From contig SVJU01000005.1 in NCBI GenBank assembly GCA_015068825.1, positions 1-64,000 on the forward strand: a stretch of 64,000 nt of DNA, read 5' to 3'. The translations under genes were made by a program, and so were the position numbers. Position 1 is the first letter of the stretch. Every line of letters begins with the position of its first letter. The stretch comes from Oscillospiraceae bacterium (GTDB taxonomy: Bacteria; Bacillota; Clostridia; UMGS1810). The notes beneath the pieces were generated by a model, which did no database searches, was not told the DNA's origin, and saw only the letters and a program-made list of their open reading frames with translations. This document shows positions 43,673 to 52,507 of this stretch, piece by piece.

Positions 43673-44590
43673 ATGCCTATTAAAATACCGGATAAACTTC
43701 CTGCAACAAAAATATTAAATAGCGAAAATATTTTTGTTATGACTGAAAAAAGAGCCATAACTCAGGATATCAGGCCACTTAAAATTGCAATTGTAAATTT
43801 AATGCCTACAAAAATTGTTACCGAAACTCAACTTTTAAGGCTTTTAGGAAACTCTCCCCTTCAGGTTGAATTTGATTTTATAAACACTGCAACTCATAAT
43901 TCAAAAAATACATCTGTTGCGCATCTTGCATCATTTTACAAAGATTTTGAAATGATAAAAAATCAAAAGTACGATGGTATGATTATAACAGGTGCACCTG
44001 TTGAAAAGCTTGAATTTGAAGAAGTTGACTACTGGGATGAGCTTAAAAAAATTATGGAATGGTCTAATACAAATGTAACAAGTACACTCCATATCTGCTG
44101 GGCTGCTCAGGCAGGCTTATACTATCATTTCGGCATACCGAAAGTTTCGCTTGATAAAAAACTTTCGGGAGTTTATGAGCATAAGGTTGTACGAAAAAAA
44201 GCAATGCTTGTGAGAGGTTTTGACGATACATTCTATGCACCGCATTCCCGTTATACCACAGTTTTGGAAAGTGACATAAAAAAATGTCCTGACCTTCAGA
44301 TAATGGCAAAATCGGATGAAGCAGGAATTTACATTGTAACATCAAAAGATAAAAAGAAAATTTTTGTTACAGGTCATTCTGAATACGATAAGCTCACACT
44401 TCACGAAGAATATATGCGTGATTTGCAAAAAGGTCTTGATATTGATATGCCAAAGAATTATTATCCCGATAATAATCCTAAAAAAGAGCCTCTTGTTAAA
44501 TGGAAGGCTCATGCAAATCTTCTTTTTACAAACTGGCTTAACTATTATGTATATCAGACAACACCTTACGATATAACAAAAATTAAATAA
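43673..44590 (+). CDS. metA: Homoserine O-acetyltransferase of the MetA type
   Basis: MetA-type enzymes acylate homoserine at the start of methionine synthesis. The 305-residue protein aligns over its length: [14 protein letters not shown] at the start, [15 protein letters not shown], the catalytic Cys in [12 protein letters not shown] near residue 142, and later HSRYT and VTGHSEYD. Counting from the chosen ATG, position 111 is Glu (ITGAPVE), where the E. coli succinyl enzyme has Gly. Glu111 is the published marker of acetyl-CoA use, so 'homoserine O-acetyltransferase' is the better name. I use the ATG at 43673, spaced 5 bases from GAGGTGG, three codons after the track's GTG. Confidence 0.95.
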   Translation: MPIKIPDKLPATKILNSENIFVMTEKRAITQDIRPLKIAIVNLMPTKIVTETQLLRLLGNSPLQVEFDFINTATHNSKNTSVAHLASFYKDFEMIKNQKYDGMIITGAPVEKLEFEEVDYWDELKKIMEWSNTNVTSTLHICWAAQAGLYYHFGIPKVSLDKKLSGVYEHKVVRKKAMLVRGFDDTFYAPHSRYTTVLESDIKKCPDLQIMAKSDEAGIYIVTSKDKKKIFVTGHSEYDKLTLHEEYMRDLQKGLDIDMPKNYYPDNNPKKEPLVKWKAHANLLFTNWLNYYVYQTTPYDITKIK

Positions 44591-44600
44591 AATAAAAAAT

Positions 44601-44627
44601 AGCAGTGATATTAAAAATATCACTGCT
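44601..44627. terminator. Terminator after metA
   Basis: AGCAGTGATATT pairs perfectly with AATATCACTGCT around a 3-base loop, followed by GTTTTTC. The stop of the small minus-strand gene lies 7 bases beyond, so the hairpin may serve both strands. Confidence 0.88.
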
Positions 44628-44633
44628 GTTTTT

Positions 44634-44783
44634 CTATTCTTCGTTTCTGTTTGCAAGATAATTTGAAAACTTATTAAGTAACATTGTAATTATTACAATA
44701 ATACCAATTACAATAAAAATTGTAACCATACCCGATAACATATAATGCAAATTTGAAATAAAATTACCAAAATTTATGTTCAT
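44634..44783 (-). CDS. OadG-like small membrane subunit (missed by ORF track)
   Basis: The 49-residue ORF, too short for the track, reads MNINFGNFISNLHYMLSGM, then a hydrophobic helix VTIFIVIGIIVIITMLL, then a short polar tail NKFSNYLANRNEE. That is the layout of the gamma (OadG) subunits of sodium-pumping decarboxylases, one helix plus a small polar tail. GGGAGG stands 8 bases before the ATG. It follows the decarboxylase beta gene on the same strand by 16 bases, so it is almost certainly co-transcribed. It is much shorter than classical OadG (about 80 residues). Confidence 0.7.
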   Translation of the reverse strand: MNINFGNFISNLHYMLSGMVTIFIVIGIIVIITMLLNKFSNYLANRNEE

Positions 44784-44799
44784 TTTTATATCCTCCCAA

Positions 44800-45900
44800 T
44801 TATTTCATAAAGAAGTTAAGAATAAGTCCACCAGCAATAACCGATGCAAGCTGACCTGATACATTGACACCGATTGAATGCATAAGAAGATGGTTCTGAT
44901 TATCTTCTTTTAATCCCATTTTATGAACAATTCTACCTGACATTGGGAATGCCGAAATACCTGCAGCACCAATCATAGGATTGATTTTCTTCTTCAAGAA
45001 AAGATTTAAGAATTTTGCAAAAAGAACACCGCCTGCTGTGTCAAATATAAATGCAACAAGACCAAGTCCCAAAATTAAAAGTGTTTCGGGTTTTAAAAAG
45101 TTTGCAGCTTCCATCTGTGATGCAATTGTAATACCAAGAAATATTGTAATAAGATTTGCCAAAACCTTTTGTGCAGTTTCTGAAAGCGAATTTAAAACGC
45201 CACACTCTCTTATGAGGTTACCAAACATTAAAAATCCGATAAGTGAAACTGATGCAGGTGATACAACACCCGCAACAATTGTAATTGCAATCGGGAATAT
45301 TATTCTTGTAAGTCTGGATACACTCTTTTGCTGGTATTCCATTCTTATTTTTCTTTCTTTTTTGGTGGTTAAAAGTTTAATTACAGGCGGCTGAATAATG
45401 GGAACAAGTGCCATATAAGAATATGCTGCAACCATAATTGCACCAAGATATTTTGAGCCAAGCTTTTGTGCAACTACAATTGATGTAGGGCCGTCTGCCG
45501 CACCGATAATTGCAATTGATGCTGCGTCGTTTATATCAAAAAACATTGATGCCATGCACAAAGTTAAAAATATACCAAACTGTGCTGCTGCACCAAAAAT
45601 CATAAGCTTTGGATTAGATAAAATAGGACCAAAATCAATCATTGCACCAATACCGATAAACAGTATAAGAGGGAATAATTCATTTACAATACCTGCGTTA
45701 TAAAGTGTAGTAAGAGCACCTTCTGCTCCTATTGCGCCCGAAAACGGAATATTTACAAGTATTGCACCAAAACCGATTGGCAACAAAAGTGTTGGTTCCA
45801 TATCTTTTTTAATTGCAAGATAAATCAAAACCGCTCCAATAATCCACATTATAATGTGTCCCGGCTGGATTGAAGCTAAATTGTGTAAAACATCTGACAT
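44800..45900 (-). CDS. Sodium-translocating decarboxylase beta subunit
   Basis: The 366-residue polytopic protein (about ten helices) is the Na+-pumping beta subunit of the biotin-dependent oxaloacetate/methylmalonyl-CoA/glutaconyl-CoA decarboxylase family. It has LLPIGFGAILVNIPFSG, the essential Asp-containing IGAADGPTSIVVAQKLG near residue 133, and a C-terminal GAAGISAFPMSGRIVHKMG with HLLMHSIGVNVSGQLASVIA. Carboxytransferase (alpha) and biotin-carrier subunits are not in the window; only the small gamma-like gene follows. It couples decarboxylation to a membrane Na+ gradient, but which acid is used here cannot be told. The start has AAGGAG. Confidence 0.9.
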   Translation of the reverse strand: MSDVLHNLASIQPGHIIMWIIGAVLIYLAIKKDMEPTLLLPIGFGAILVNIPFSGAIGAEGALTTLYNAGIVNELFPLILFIGIGAMIDFGPILSNPKLMIFGAAAQFGIFLTLCMASMFFDINDAASIAIIGAADGPTSIVVAQKLGSKYLGAIMVAAYSYMALVPIIQPPVIKLLTTKKERKIRMEYQQKSVSRLTRIIFPIAITIVAGVVSPASVSLIGFLMFGNLIRECGVLNSLSETAQKVLANLITIFLGITIASQMEAANFLKPETLLILGLGLVAFIFDTAGGVLFAKFLNLFLKKKINPMIGAAGISAFPMSGRIVHKMGLKEDNQNHLLMHSIGVNVSGQLASVIAGGLILNFFMK

Positions 45901-46000
45901 TTTTTATTTCTCCTTATTTTTTATAGTTATTATATTTTACCACTAAAAAACAAAATTGTAAATATATTATATGTTTTTTGTGATAGTTTATTAAAAATGT

Positions 46001-46030
46001 TTGACTTAATATGCTTTATTGTTGTATAAT
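46001..46030 (+). promoter_or_regulatory. Promoter of nfnAB
   Basis: TTGACT, 18 bases, TATAAT, with TG one base before the -10 (extended -10). It ends about 51 bases before the nfnA start. Confidence 0.75.
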
Positions 46031-46080
46031 AATTGAGTTAGACAGTGTTAATTTTTATACTTAAAAGGAGCGTTTTTTAA

Positions 46081-46935
46081 ATGTATAAAATACTCAAAAA
46101 AGCTGAGCTTAACCCCACAGTTACAATGATGGATATTTATGCACCTTTGGTAGCAAAAAAAGCTCAGCCAGGACAATTTATAATTTTAAGAGTTGACGAT
46201 GAAGGCGAAAGAATTCCTTTAACCGTTGCAGGCTTTGACAAAGATGCCGGATGGGTTAAAATTATATTTCAGATTGTTGGTGCAACTACAATGAAACTTA
46301 ATCAGAAAAAAGAAGGCGAATACATAAAAGATTTTGTTGGACCTTTAGGGGTTGAAACACATACCGACGGTCTTGAAAAGGTTTGTATTGTAGGCGGCGG
46401 TGTAGGTTGTGCAATTGCACTTCCTGTTGCACAAAAATTAAAAGATTCCGGATGCGAAGTTACATCTATTATAGGATTCCGTTCCAAAAACCTTTTAATT
46501 TTGGAAGATGAATTTAAAAAAGCATCAAAAAAACTTATTGTTATGACAGATGACGGCTCATACGGTGAAAAAGGAAATGTTTGTATGCCTTTAAACAAGC
46601 TTTTTGAAAGCGGCGAAAAATTTGACAAGGTTATTGCAATAGGACCACTTGTGATGATGAAATTTGTTGTAGAAGCAACAAAACCTTATAATATTCCCTG
46701 CGATGTTTCGATGAATCCTATTATGATTGACGGAACAGGAATGTGTGGCGGATGCAGATTAACTCTTATAAAAGATGGTAAAAGGGTTACTAAATTTGCC
46801 TGTGTTGACGGACCTGACTTTAACGGATACGAAGTTGATTTTGATGAGGCAATGTCAAGATCAAGTATGTATTCTGACTTTGAAAGACATTCTTACGAAA
46901 AGACTTGTAACCTTTTTAAAAAGGAGGTTAAATAA
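46081..46935 (+). CDS. nfnA: NfnA, FAD/NAD-binding subunit of ferredoxin:NADP reductase
   Basis: The 284-residue protein has the ferredoxin-reductase-like layout: FAD-binding barrel with PGQFIILRVDDEGERIPLT, a nucleotide domain with VCIVGGGVGCAIALPVAQKL, and a C-terminal [2Fe-2S] site NPIMIDGTGMCGGCRLTL with a further Cys in KFACVDGPDF. With NfnB it forms the electron-bifurcating NADH-dependent reduced ferredoxin:NADP+ oxidoreductase. The stop lies two bases before the nfnB start region and the genes overlap in function. It has its own promoter. An alternative is the sulfide dehydrogenase alpha/beta naming (SudB), the same fold. Confidence 0.92.
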   Translation: MYKILKKAELNPTVTMMDIYAPLVAKKAQPGQFIILRVDDEGERIPLTVAGFDKDAGWVKIIFQIVGATTMKLNQKKEGEYIKDFVGPLGVETHTDGLEKVCIVGGGVGCAIALPVAQKLKDSGCEVTSIIGFRSKNLLILEDEFKKASKKLIVMTDDGSYGEKGNVCMPLNKLFESGEKFDKVIAIGPLVMMKFVVEATKPYNIPCDVSMNPIMIDGTGMCGGCRLTLIKDGKRVTKFACVDGPDFNGYEVDFDEAMSRSSMYSDFERHSYEKTCNLFKKEVK

Positions 46936-46937
46936 AA

Positions 46938-48356
46938 ATGGCTAACTTTAATATGAAACCGGATAAAAATCCTATGCCATCACAAGATGCTTTGGTGCGT
47001 GCACACAACTTTGACGAGGTTGCATTAGGATATACGGAAGAAATGGCAATTGATGAGGCACTAAGATGCTTAAGCTGCAAAAATATGCCATGCGTTGACG
47101 GATGTCCTGTAAAAATACACATTCCAGAATTTATTGCTAAAATCAAAGAAGGCGATTTTGAAGGCGCTTATCAGATTATAAATAAATCATCTTCACTCCC
47201 TGCTGTTTGCGGAAGGGTTTGTCCACAGGAAGTTCAATGTGAAGCAAAATGTGTAAGAGGAATTAAAGGCGAAAGTGTTGGTATTGGCAGACTCGAAAGA
47301 TTTGTTGCAGACTGGCACAACGCACATGCTGATAATGAACCCGAAATAAAAGAAAATAACGGCCATAAAGTTGCAGTTGTAGGCTCGGGCCCATCAGGCC
47401 TTACATGCGCAGGCGATCTTGCAAAAAAAGGATATCAGGTTACTGTTTTTGAAGCACTTCACACTGCAGGCGGAGTTTTAGTTTATGGTATCCCTGAATT
47501 CAGACTTCCAAAAACAATTGTTCAAAAAGAAGTTGATAACCTTACAAAAATGGGTGTTAAAATAGAAACAAATATTGTAATTGGAAAAACCTTAACAATT
47601 GACGAACTATTCAAAATGGGATTTGAAGCAGTATTTGTAGGTTCAGGTGCAGGACTTCCAAACTTTATGGGAATACCTGGTGAATCATATAAAGGTGTAT
47701 ATTCTGCAAACGAATTTTTAACACGAAGCAATCTTATGAAATCTTACTTAAATGAGCCTGAAACACCAATTATGAAAGGTGGAAAGGTTGCAGTTGTTGG
47801 TGGCGGAAATGTTGCAATGGATGCCGCAAGAACTGCACTTAGACTTGGTGCCGACAAGGTTTACATTGTTTACCGCCGTTCTATGGACGAGCTTCCTGCA
47901 AGAAAGGAAGAGGTTGAACACGCAATAGAAGAAGGCATTGAATTTAAGCTTTTGAATAACCCTGTTGAAATTTTAGGATATAACAATCCCGATGATAAAA
48001 AAGATGCTAAAAACGGATTTGTTTGCGGTATGAAATGTATTAAAATGGAGCTTGGCGAACCTGACGAGCAAGGAAGAAGACGCCCCGTTCCCGTTGAAGG
48101 AAGCGAATTTGTTTTAGATGTTGATACAGTTATTATTTCGATAGGTACATCCCCTAACCCACTTATTAAATCCACAACCGAAGGACTTGAGGTTAACAGA
48201 TGGGGCGGAATTATTGTTGAAGAAAACGGTGCTACCACAAAAACGGGTGTTTATGCCGGCGGTGATGCTGTAACAGGTGCGGCAACTGTTATTTCTGCAA
48301 TGGGTGCGGGTAAAGTTGCGGCAGATGCAATAGATGAATTTATTATGAATAAGTAA
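46938..48356 (+). CDS. nfnB: NfnB, glutamate-synthase-like flavoprotein subunit
   Basis: The 472-residue protein has an N-terminal double [4Fe-4S] segment (CLSCKNMPCVDGCPVKIH, then CGRVCPQEVQCEAKC), then two Rossmann flavin/nucleotide domains: VVGSGPSGLTCAGDLAKKG and AVVGGGNVAMDAARTALRLG. C-terminal GGDAVTGAATVISAMGAGK binds FAD. It resembles glutamate synthase small subunit (GltA), but the adjacent NfnA fixes it as the partner in NADH/ferredoxin-NADP bifurcation, generating NADPH. The start follows AAGGAGG. Confidence 0.93.
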   Translation: MANFNMKPDKNPMPSQDALVRAHNFDEVALGYTEEMAIDEALRCLSCKNMPCVDGCPVKIHIPEFIAKIKEGDFEGAYQIINKSSSLPAVCGRVCPQEVQCEAKCVRGIKGESVGIGRLERFVADWHNAHADNEPEIKENNGHKVAVVGSGPSGLTCAGDLAKKGYQVTVFEALHTAGGVLVYGIPEFRLPKTIVQKEVDNLTKMGVKIETNIVIGKTLTIDELFKMGFEAVFVGSGAGLPNFMGIPGESYKGVYSANEFLTRSNLMKSYLNEPETPIMKGGKVAVVGGGNVAMDAARTALRLGADKVYIVYRRSMDELPARKEEVEHAIEEGIEFKLLNNPVEILGYNNPDDKKDAKNGFVCGMKCIKMELGEPDEQGRRRPVPVEGSEFVLDVDTVIISIGTSPNPLIKSTTEGLEVNRWGGIIVEENGATTKTGVYAGGDAVTGAATVISAMGAGKVAADAIDEFIMNK

Positions 48357-48364
48357 AAAAAATA

Positions 48365-48390
48365 AAGGCGGTCATTGACCGCCTTGTTTT
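48365..48390. terminator. Terminator after nfnB, facing the stalk-repeat gene
   Basis: AAGGCGGTCA and TGACCGCCTT form a perfect 10-bp stem separated by one base, with GTTTTTATTTT after and an A-tract before. It ends nfnAB and possibly the converging gene. Confidence 0.85.
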
Positions 48391-49571
48391 TATTTTACAA
48401 AATAGTTATTAAGATTAAATTCACAGCTTATCATTACAGGTTTTCCGTGTGGATCTAATGTAGGGCCTTCAAAAATTTTTATTGTATTTTCTCCTGTTTT
48501 CTCCATTTTTCTTTCTTTGTAATATGTTGAACCACTATAAATCTTGCCGAAACCACCAGTTTTTTTAATAAGAACAAAAGATATATCACTTATATTTTTG
48601 TCGACCTTTAAAAGTTCCACACAAGCTACATAAAAATCTTCTGTTTCAAGCACATCAAGTGTTTTGTAATTTATTTTATCATCAAGAAATTCAAATGCTT
48701 CATCTGCAGTCGGAGTTTTTTCATCATGTATATTTTCAGTAATAGTCTTCATTAGTTCAGGCTTTGTTATATATACTTTATTCAAAAAAGACCCATCTAC
48801 TGTGTCATTTTCAACATACATAAAACCAATTTCTGTTTTTTCTTTTCCATCATCAAAATAAAGCGGTTTTAAAACATTTGCCTCTTTTTTGAATTCATCC
48901 GATATATTATACTCAATAATTTCCGAAACACACTCTGCCATTCTGTCAAACTCTGCACTTATTATATTGTCGTTTATTCTGTATTTCAAAAAATTAGCGT
49001 AATCATACACAGAAAAACTACTTTTTTCATCAATAAAATCAAGCGCAATAATTCTTTCATCTTCATTCCATTTAGCTTTGCAACGATATTTTGAATATCC
49101 AAATTCTTCATTTATTCCGCCTATCAATCCTAAATCTTCAATAACTACCGCCGTTTTTCCACCAATATTTATTCCATCTATTTCATATCCGTTAAAATAA
49201 ACTTTTATATCAGTTTCATAAACATCACCTAATATTTTGCCAACACTACCTCTTTTTATTTCGTTATATTGTTCACCCCAAAATCCACTTGATGAACTCA
49301 TTGTTACATCAAGCCTTCGTTCATTGTCATCATATTTGGCTTTTATAGCATAACTAAGGCTTGAATTTTTATCTGATAGCTCTTCTATAATAATAGCTGT
49401 TTTTCCGTTAATATTGTAAGATGGTGCATTAAGCCCGTCTATTTTAGCAATAATATCGGTAGAATAAACCTTGCCGATTATATCGCCATTTTTTGCATAT
49501 ACACCTGTTTTTAAAAATGTGATACTGACTAATGCAATTCCAAGCATCATAAACAGTTTGAATTTTTTCAT
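48390..49571 (-). CDS. Secreted protein with two stalk-type repeats, unknown C-domain
   Basis: The 393-residue protein has a signal peptide (KKFKLFMMLGIALVSITFLKTG) and then two repeats of about 90 residues, each with VYSTDIIAKIDG or VYETDIKVYFNG followed by SYNINGKTAIIIEEL or INIGGKTAVVIEDL. They are closely alike to those of the serpin at 1722. Residues about 190-393 form an unrecognised domain with no serpin motif (FDDGKEKTEIGFMYVE, EDFYVACVELLKVDK). It is extracellular or wall-associated by inference. It has GGAGATG before the ATG. Confidence 0.8.
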   Translation of the reverse strand: MKKFKLFMMLGIALVSITFLKTGVYAKNGDIIGKVYSTDIIAKIDGLNAPSYNINGKTAIIIEELSDKNSSLSYAIKAKYDDNERRLDVTMSSSSGFWGEQYNEIKRGSVGKILGDVYETDIKVYFNGYEIDGINIGGKTAVVIEDLGLIGGINEEFGYSKYRCKAKWNEDERIIALDFIDEKSSFSVYDYANFLKYRINDNIISAEFDRMAECVSEIIEYNISDEFKKEANVLKPLYFDDGKEKTEIGFMYVENDTVDGSFLNKVYITKPELMKTITENIHDEKTPTADEAFEFLDDKINYKTLDVLETEDFYVACVELLKVDKNISDISFVLIKKTGGFGKIYSGSTYYKERKMEKTGENTIKIFEGPTLDPHGKPVMISCEFNLNNYFVK

Positions 49572-49646
49572 TTTATCATCTCCTTAAAAATGTTTATATA
49601 CTAATTATACTTTAAAACTATTATAATATCAATAGTATAGTCATAG

Positions 49647-49681
49647 AAAAAAGCACAGAGTAAACAACTCTGTGCTTTTTT
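49647..49681 (-). terminator. Terminator after leuS
   Basis: On the minus strand AAAAAGCACAGAGT pairs with ACTCTGTGCTTTTT around a 5-base loop, followed by T-rich sequence, just past the leuS stop. Confidence 0.88.
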
Positions 49682-49686
49682 GCATT

Positions 49687-52095
49687 TTATTTTATAACGA
49701 TATTTACAAGTTTACCTTTTACAACAATAACTTTTAAAATAGTTTTGCCATCTGTAAGCTCTTTAACCTTATCGTTTGCAAGGGCTTTTTCTTTGATTTC
49801 ATCATCGTTAAGTCCTTGTGGGATTTTAATTTTATCCTTAATTTTACCGTTAATCTGTAAAACAATTTCAATTTCGCTGTCAACTGTTTTTGCTTCGTCA
49901 TAAACAGGCCATTTTGTTTCGTCTATTGTTTTTTCGTTTCCGATAATGCTCCAAAGCTCTTCTGTAATATGAGGTGCTGTTGGATTTAAAAGCTGAAGAA
50001 GAATTGAAAATTCACCTTTTGTAATACTGCCTTTTGCATAAACTTCATTTAAAAAGCTCATCATTGCGGCTATTGCAGTGTTAAATTTCATTCTGTCAAT
50101 ATCTTCTGTAACCTTTTTAATCATTTTATGAACAGAAGATTCAAGTTCAGCTCTGATATCACCATCAATCAATATATCCTGCAAATTCCATACTCTTTCA
50201 AGGAATTTTCTGCATCCTCTTACACCCTGCTGTGACCATGGTGTTGCCTGATCGAACGCACCGATGAACATTTCGTAAGTTCTGAATGTATCTGCGCCAA
50301 ATTCATTTACAATGTCATCGGGATTTACAACATTTCCTCTTGATTTAGACATTTTTTCATTGTTCTCACCCAAAATCATACCGTGAGATGTTCTTTTCTG
50401 ATATGGCTCTTTTGTAGGAACAACGCCGATATCATAAAGAAATTTATGCCAGAATCTTGAGTACAAAAGATGAAGTGTTGTATGCTCCATACCGCCGTTA
50501 TACCAGTCAATAGGAAGCCAGTAGTTTAACAAATCTTTTGCGGCAAGATTTTCGTTGTTTGTTGGGTCAATATATCTTAAGAAGTACCACGATGAACCTG
50601 CCCACTGAGGCATTGTATCGGTTTCTCTTACAGCATGGCCACCACATTTTGGACATGTTGTATTTTTCCATTCTTCTGCTTTATTTAATGGAGATTCACC
50701 GTTTTCGCCCGGTTCAAAATCTTCCATTTCAGGAAGCATAAGAGGAAGCTCACTCTCATCAATCGGCACCCATCCACATTTTTCACAATATACAAGCGGA
50801 ATAGGTTCGCCCCAGTATCTTTGTCTTGAAAATACCCAGTCACGAAGCTTATAATTAACTTTTCTTTTACCAATTTTCTTTTCTTCAAGAAAATCTATCA
50901 TAGAAGAAATTGCATCTTTAACACTCTTTCCTGTTAAAAATCCTGAATTTACCATTGTGCCTTCAGAAACATCGGTATAAGCCTCAGATTGAACATCTTT
51001 ACCGCCTGCAACAACTTCAATAATTGGAAGGTTAAATTTTTTAGCAAATTCCCAATCACGGCTATCGTGTGCAGGAACAGCCATAATAGCACCTGTACCA
51101 TAAGTAACAAGTACATAGTCAGAAATCCATACAGGAATTTTTTTGCCGTTTACAGGATTAATTGCTTCAAAGCCTTCAAGACAAACACCTGTTTTATCTT
51201 TATTAAGCTCGCATCTTTCAAATTCAGATTTTTTAGCAGCATTAGCCTGATATTCTTTAACTTCTGCAATATTTTTAATTTTGTCATGATATTTTTCAAT
51301 ATACGGATGTTCAGGCGACAATACCATATATGTAGCACCAAATAATGTATCACATCTTGTTGTATATACAGTAATTTTATCGTCTGTACCATCTATTTCA
51401 AATTCAACCTCAGCACCTTCAGAACGGCCAATCCAGTTTTTCTGCTGAATTTTAACTTTTTCTATATAGTCAAGGTCGTCTAAATCATCTATAAGACGTT
51501 GTGCATATTCTGTAATTTTAAGCATCCACTGACTTTTTTCTTTTTGAACAACTTCACTTCCGCATCTTTCGCAAACACCGTTTACAACTTCTTCATTTGC
51601 AAGACCTACCTTACAACCTGTGCAGAAGTTAATCGGCATTTTTGTTTTATATGCCAAGCCTTTTTTGAAAAGCTGTAAGAAAATCCACTGAGTCCATTTA
51701 TAGTAATTCGGGTCAGTTGTATTTACTTCTTTTGACCAGTCAAAAGAAAAACCAAGCATTTTAAGCTGGCGTTTGAAGTTATTTATATTGTTCTCGGTAA
51801 CTTTAGCAGGATGAATTTTATTTGCAATAGCAAAGTTTTCGGTAGGAAGACCAAAAGCATCCCAGCCCATTGGGAACAAAACATTATATCCTTCAAGACG
51901 TTTTTTTCTTGAAATAATATCTATAGCAGTATAACCTCTTGGATGTCCAACATGAAGACCATGTCCTGACGGATACGGAAATTCTACAAGACCATAAAAT
52001 TTTGGTTTGGACATATCACAGCCTGCTTTATAGGTTTCGTTTTCCTCCCAGATTTTTTGCCACTTTTTCTCAATTTCATTGGCATTATAATTCAT
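49687..52095 (-). CDS. leuS: Leucyl-tRNA synthetase
   Basis: The 802-residue class I enzyme charges tRNA-Leu. It has the HIGH-type motif [18 protein letters not shown] near residue 37, a CP1 editing domain ([18 protein letters not shown]), zinc-like cysteine pairs (CTGCKVG and CERCGSEV), and the KMSKS loop [15 protein letters not shown] near 600. A C-terminal domain with [12 protein letters not shown] is present. Length is normal. No T-box leader precedes it. It ends the conserved rplU-obg-nadD-rsfS-leuS block, 35 bases after rsfS. Confidence 0.98.
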   Translation of the reverse strand: MNYNANEIEKKWQKIWEENETYKAGCDMSKPKFYGLVEFPYPSGHGLHVGHPRGYTAIDIISRKKRLEGYNVLFPMGWDAFGLPTENFAIANKIHPAKVTENNINNFKRQLKMLGFSFDWSKEVNTTDPNYYKWTQWIFLQLFKKGLAYKTKMPINFCTGCKVGLANEEVVNGVCERCGSEVVQKEKSQWMLKITEYAQRLIDDLDDLDYIEKVKIQQKNWIGRSEGAEVEFEIDGTDDKITVYTTRCDTLFGATYMVLSPEHPYIEKYHDKIKNIAEVKEYQANAAKKSEFERCELNKDKTGVCLEGFEAINPVNGKKIPVWISDYVLVTYGTGAIMAVPAHDSRDWEFAKKFNLPIIEVVAGGKDVQSEAYTDVSEGTMVNSGFLTGKSVKDAISSMIDFLEEKKIGKRKVNYKLRDWVFSRQRYWGEPIPLVYCEKCGWVPIDESELPLMLPEMEDFEPGENGESPLNKAEEWKNTTCPKCGGHAVRETDTMPQWAGSSWYFLRYIDPTNNENLAAKDLLNYWLPIDWYNGGMEHTTLHLLYSRFWHKFLYDIGVVPTKEPYQKRTSHGMILGENNEKMSKSRGNVVNPDDIVNEFGADTFRTYEMFIGAFDQATPWSQQGVRGCRKFLERVWNLQDILIDGDIRAELESSVHKMIKKVTEDIDRMKFNTAIAAMMSFLNEVYAKGSITKGEFSILLQLLNPTAPHITEELWSIIGNEKTIDETKWPVYDEAKTVDSEIEIVLQINGKIKDKIKIPQGLNDDEIKEKALANDKVKELTDGKTILKVIVVKGKLVNIVIK

Positions 52096-52130
52096 TTATT
52101 GTCATTCCCTTCATAAAATAAAACTTAAGT

Positions 52131-52487
52131 TTAGTCAGTAATAAATTCTGTTATATCAACTTCCAAGGCATCTGCCCACAAATGCTCTATTGAATAAAAC
52201 TCTCTTGTTTCTTCTGAAAAAATATGAACAATTACGCTATCGTAATCCATAAGAATCCAGTTTGCAGTAGAAAAACCTTCTTTGCCTAAAAACTCAATTC
52301 CTTCTTCGGAAAGCTTTTCATCAAGTTCATCCGAAAGTGATTTAATATGAGTTGAAGCAGTACCTGTGCACACAACAAAATAATCTGCAATTGTTGTTAA
52401 ATCGCCTATATAAAGTACCTTTATATTTTTTGCTTTTTTAGCATCCAAAAGCGTAACCGCTTTTTGCATAAGTTCCTTTGATTCCAT
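52131..52487 (-). CDS. rsfS: Ribosome silencing factor RsfS
   Basis: RsfS binds L14 and blocks subunit joining when nutrients are low. The 118-residue protein shows KNIKVLYIGDLTTIADYFVVCTG near residue 22 and the C-terminal WILMDYDSVIVHIFSEETREFYSIEHLW of the family. It lies in the standard Firmicute order yqeK-LCP-rsfS-leuS, 19 bases from the LCP stop, and its start follows AAGAAGGG. Confidence 0.95.
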   Translation of the reverse strand: MESKELMQKAVTLLDAKKAKNIKVLYIGDLTTIADYFVVCTGTASTHIKSLSDELDEKLSEEGIEFLGKEGFSTANWILMDYDSVIVHIFSEETREFYSIEHLWADALEVDITEFITD

Positions 52488-52507
52488 TTATTTTCCCTTC
52501 TTAAAAT

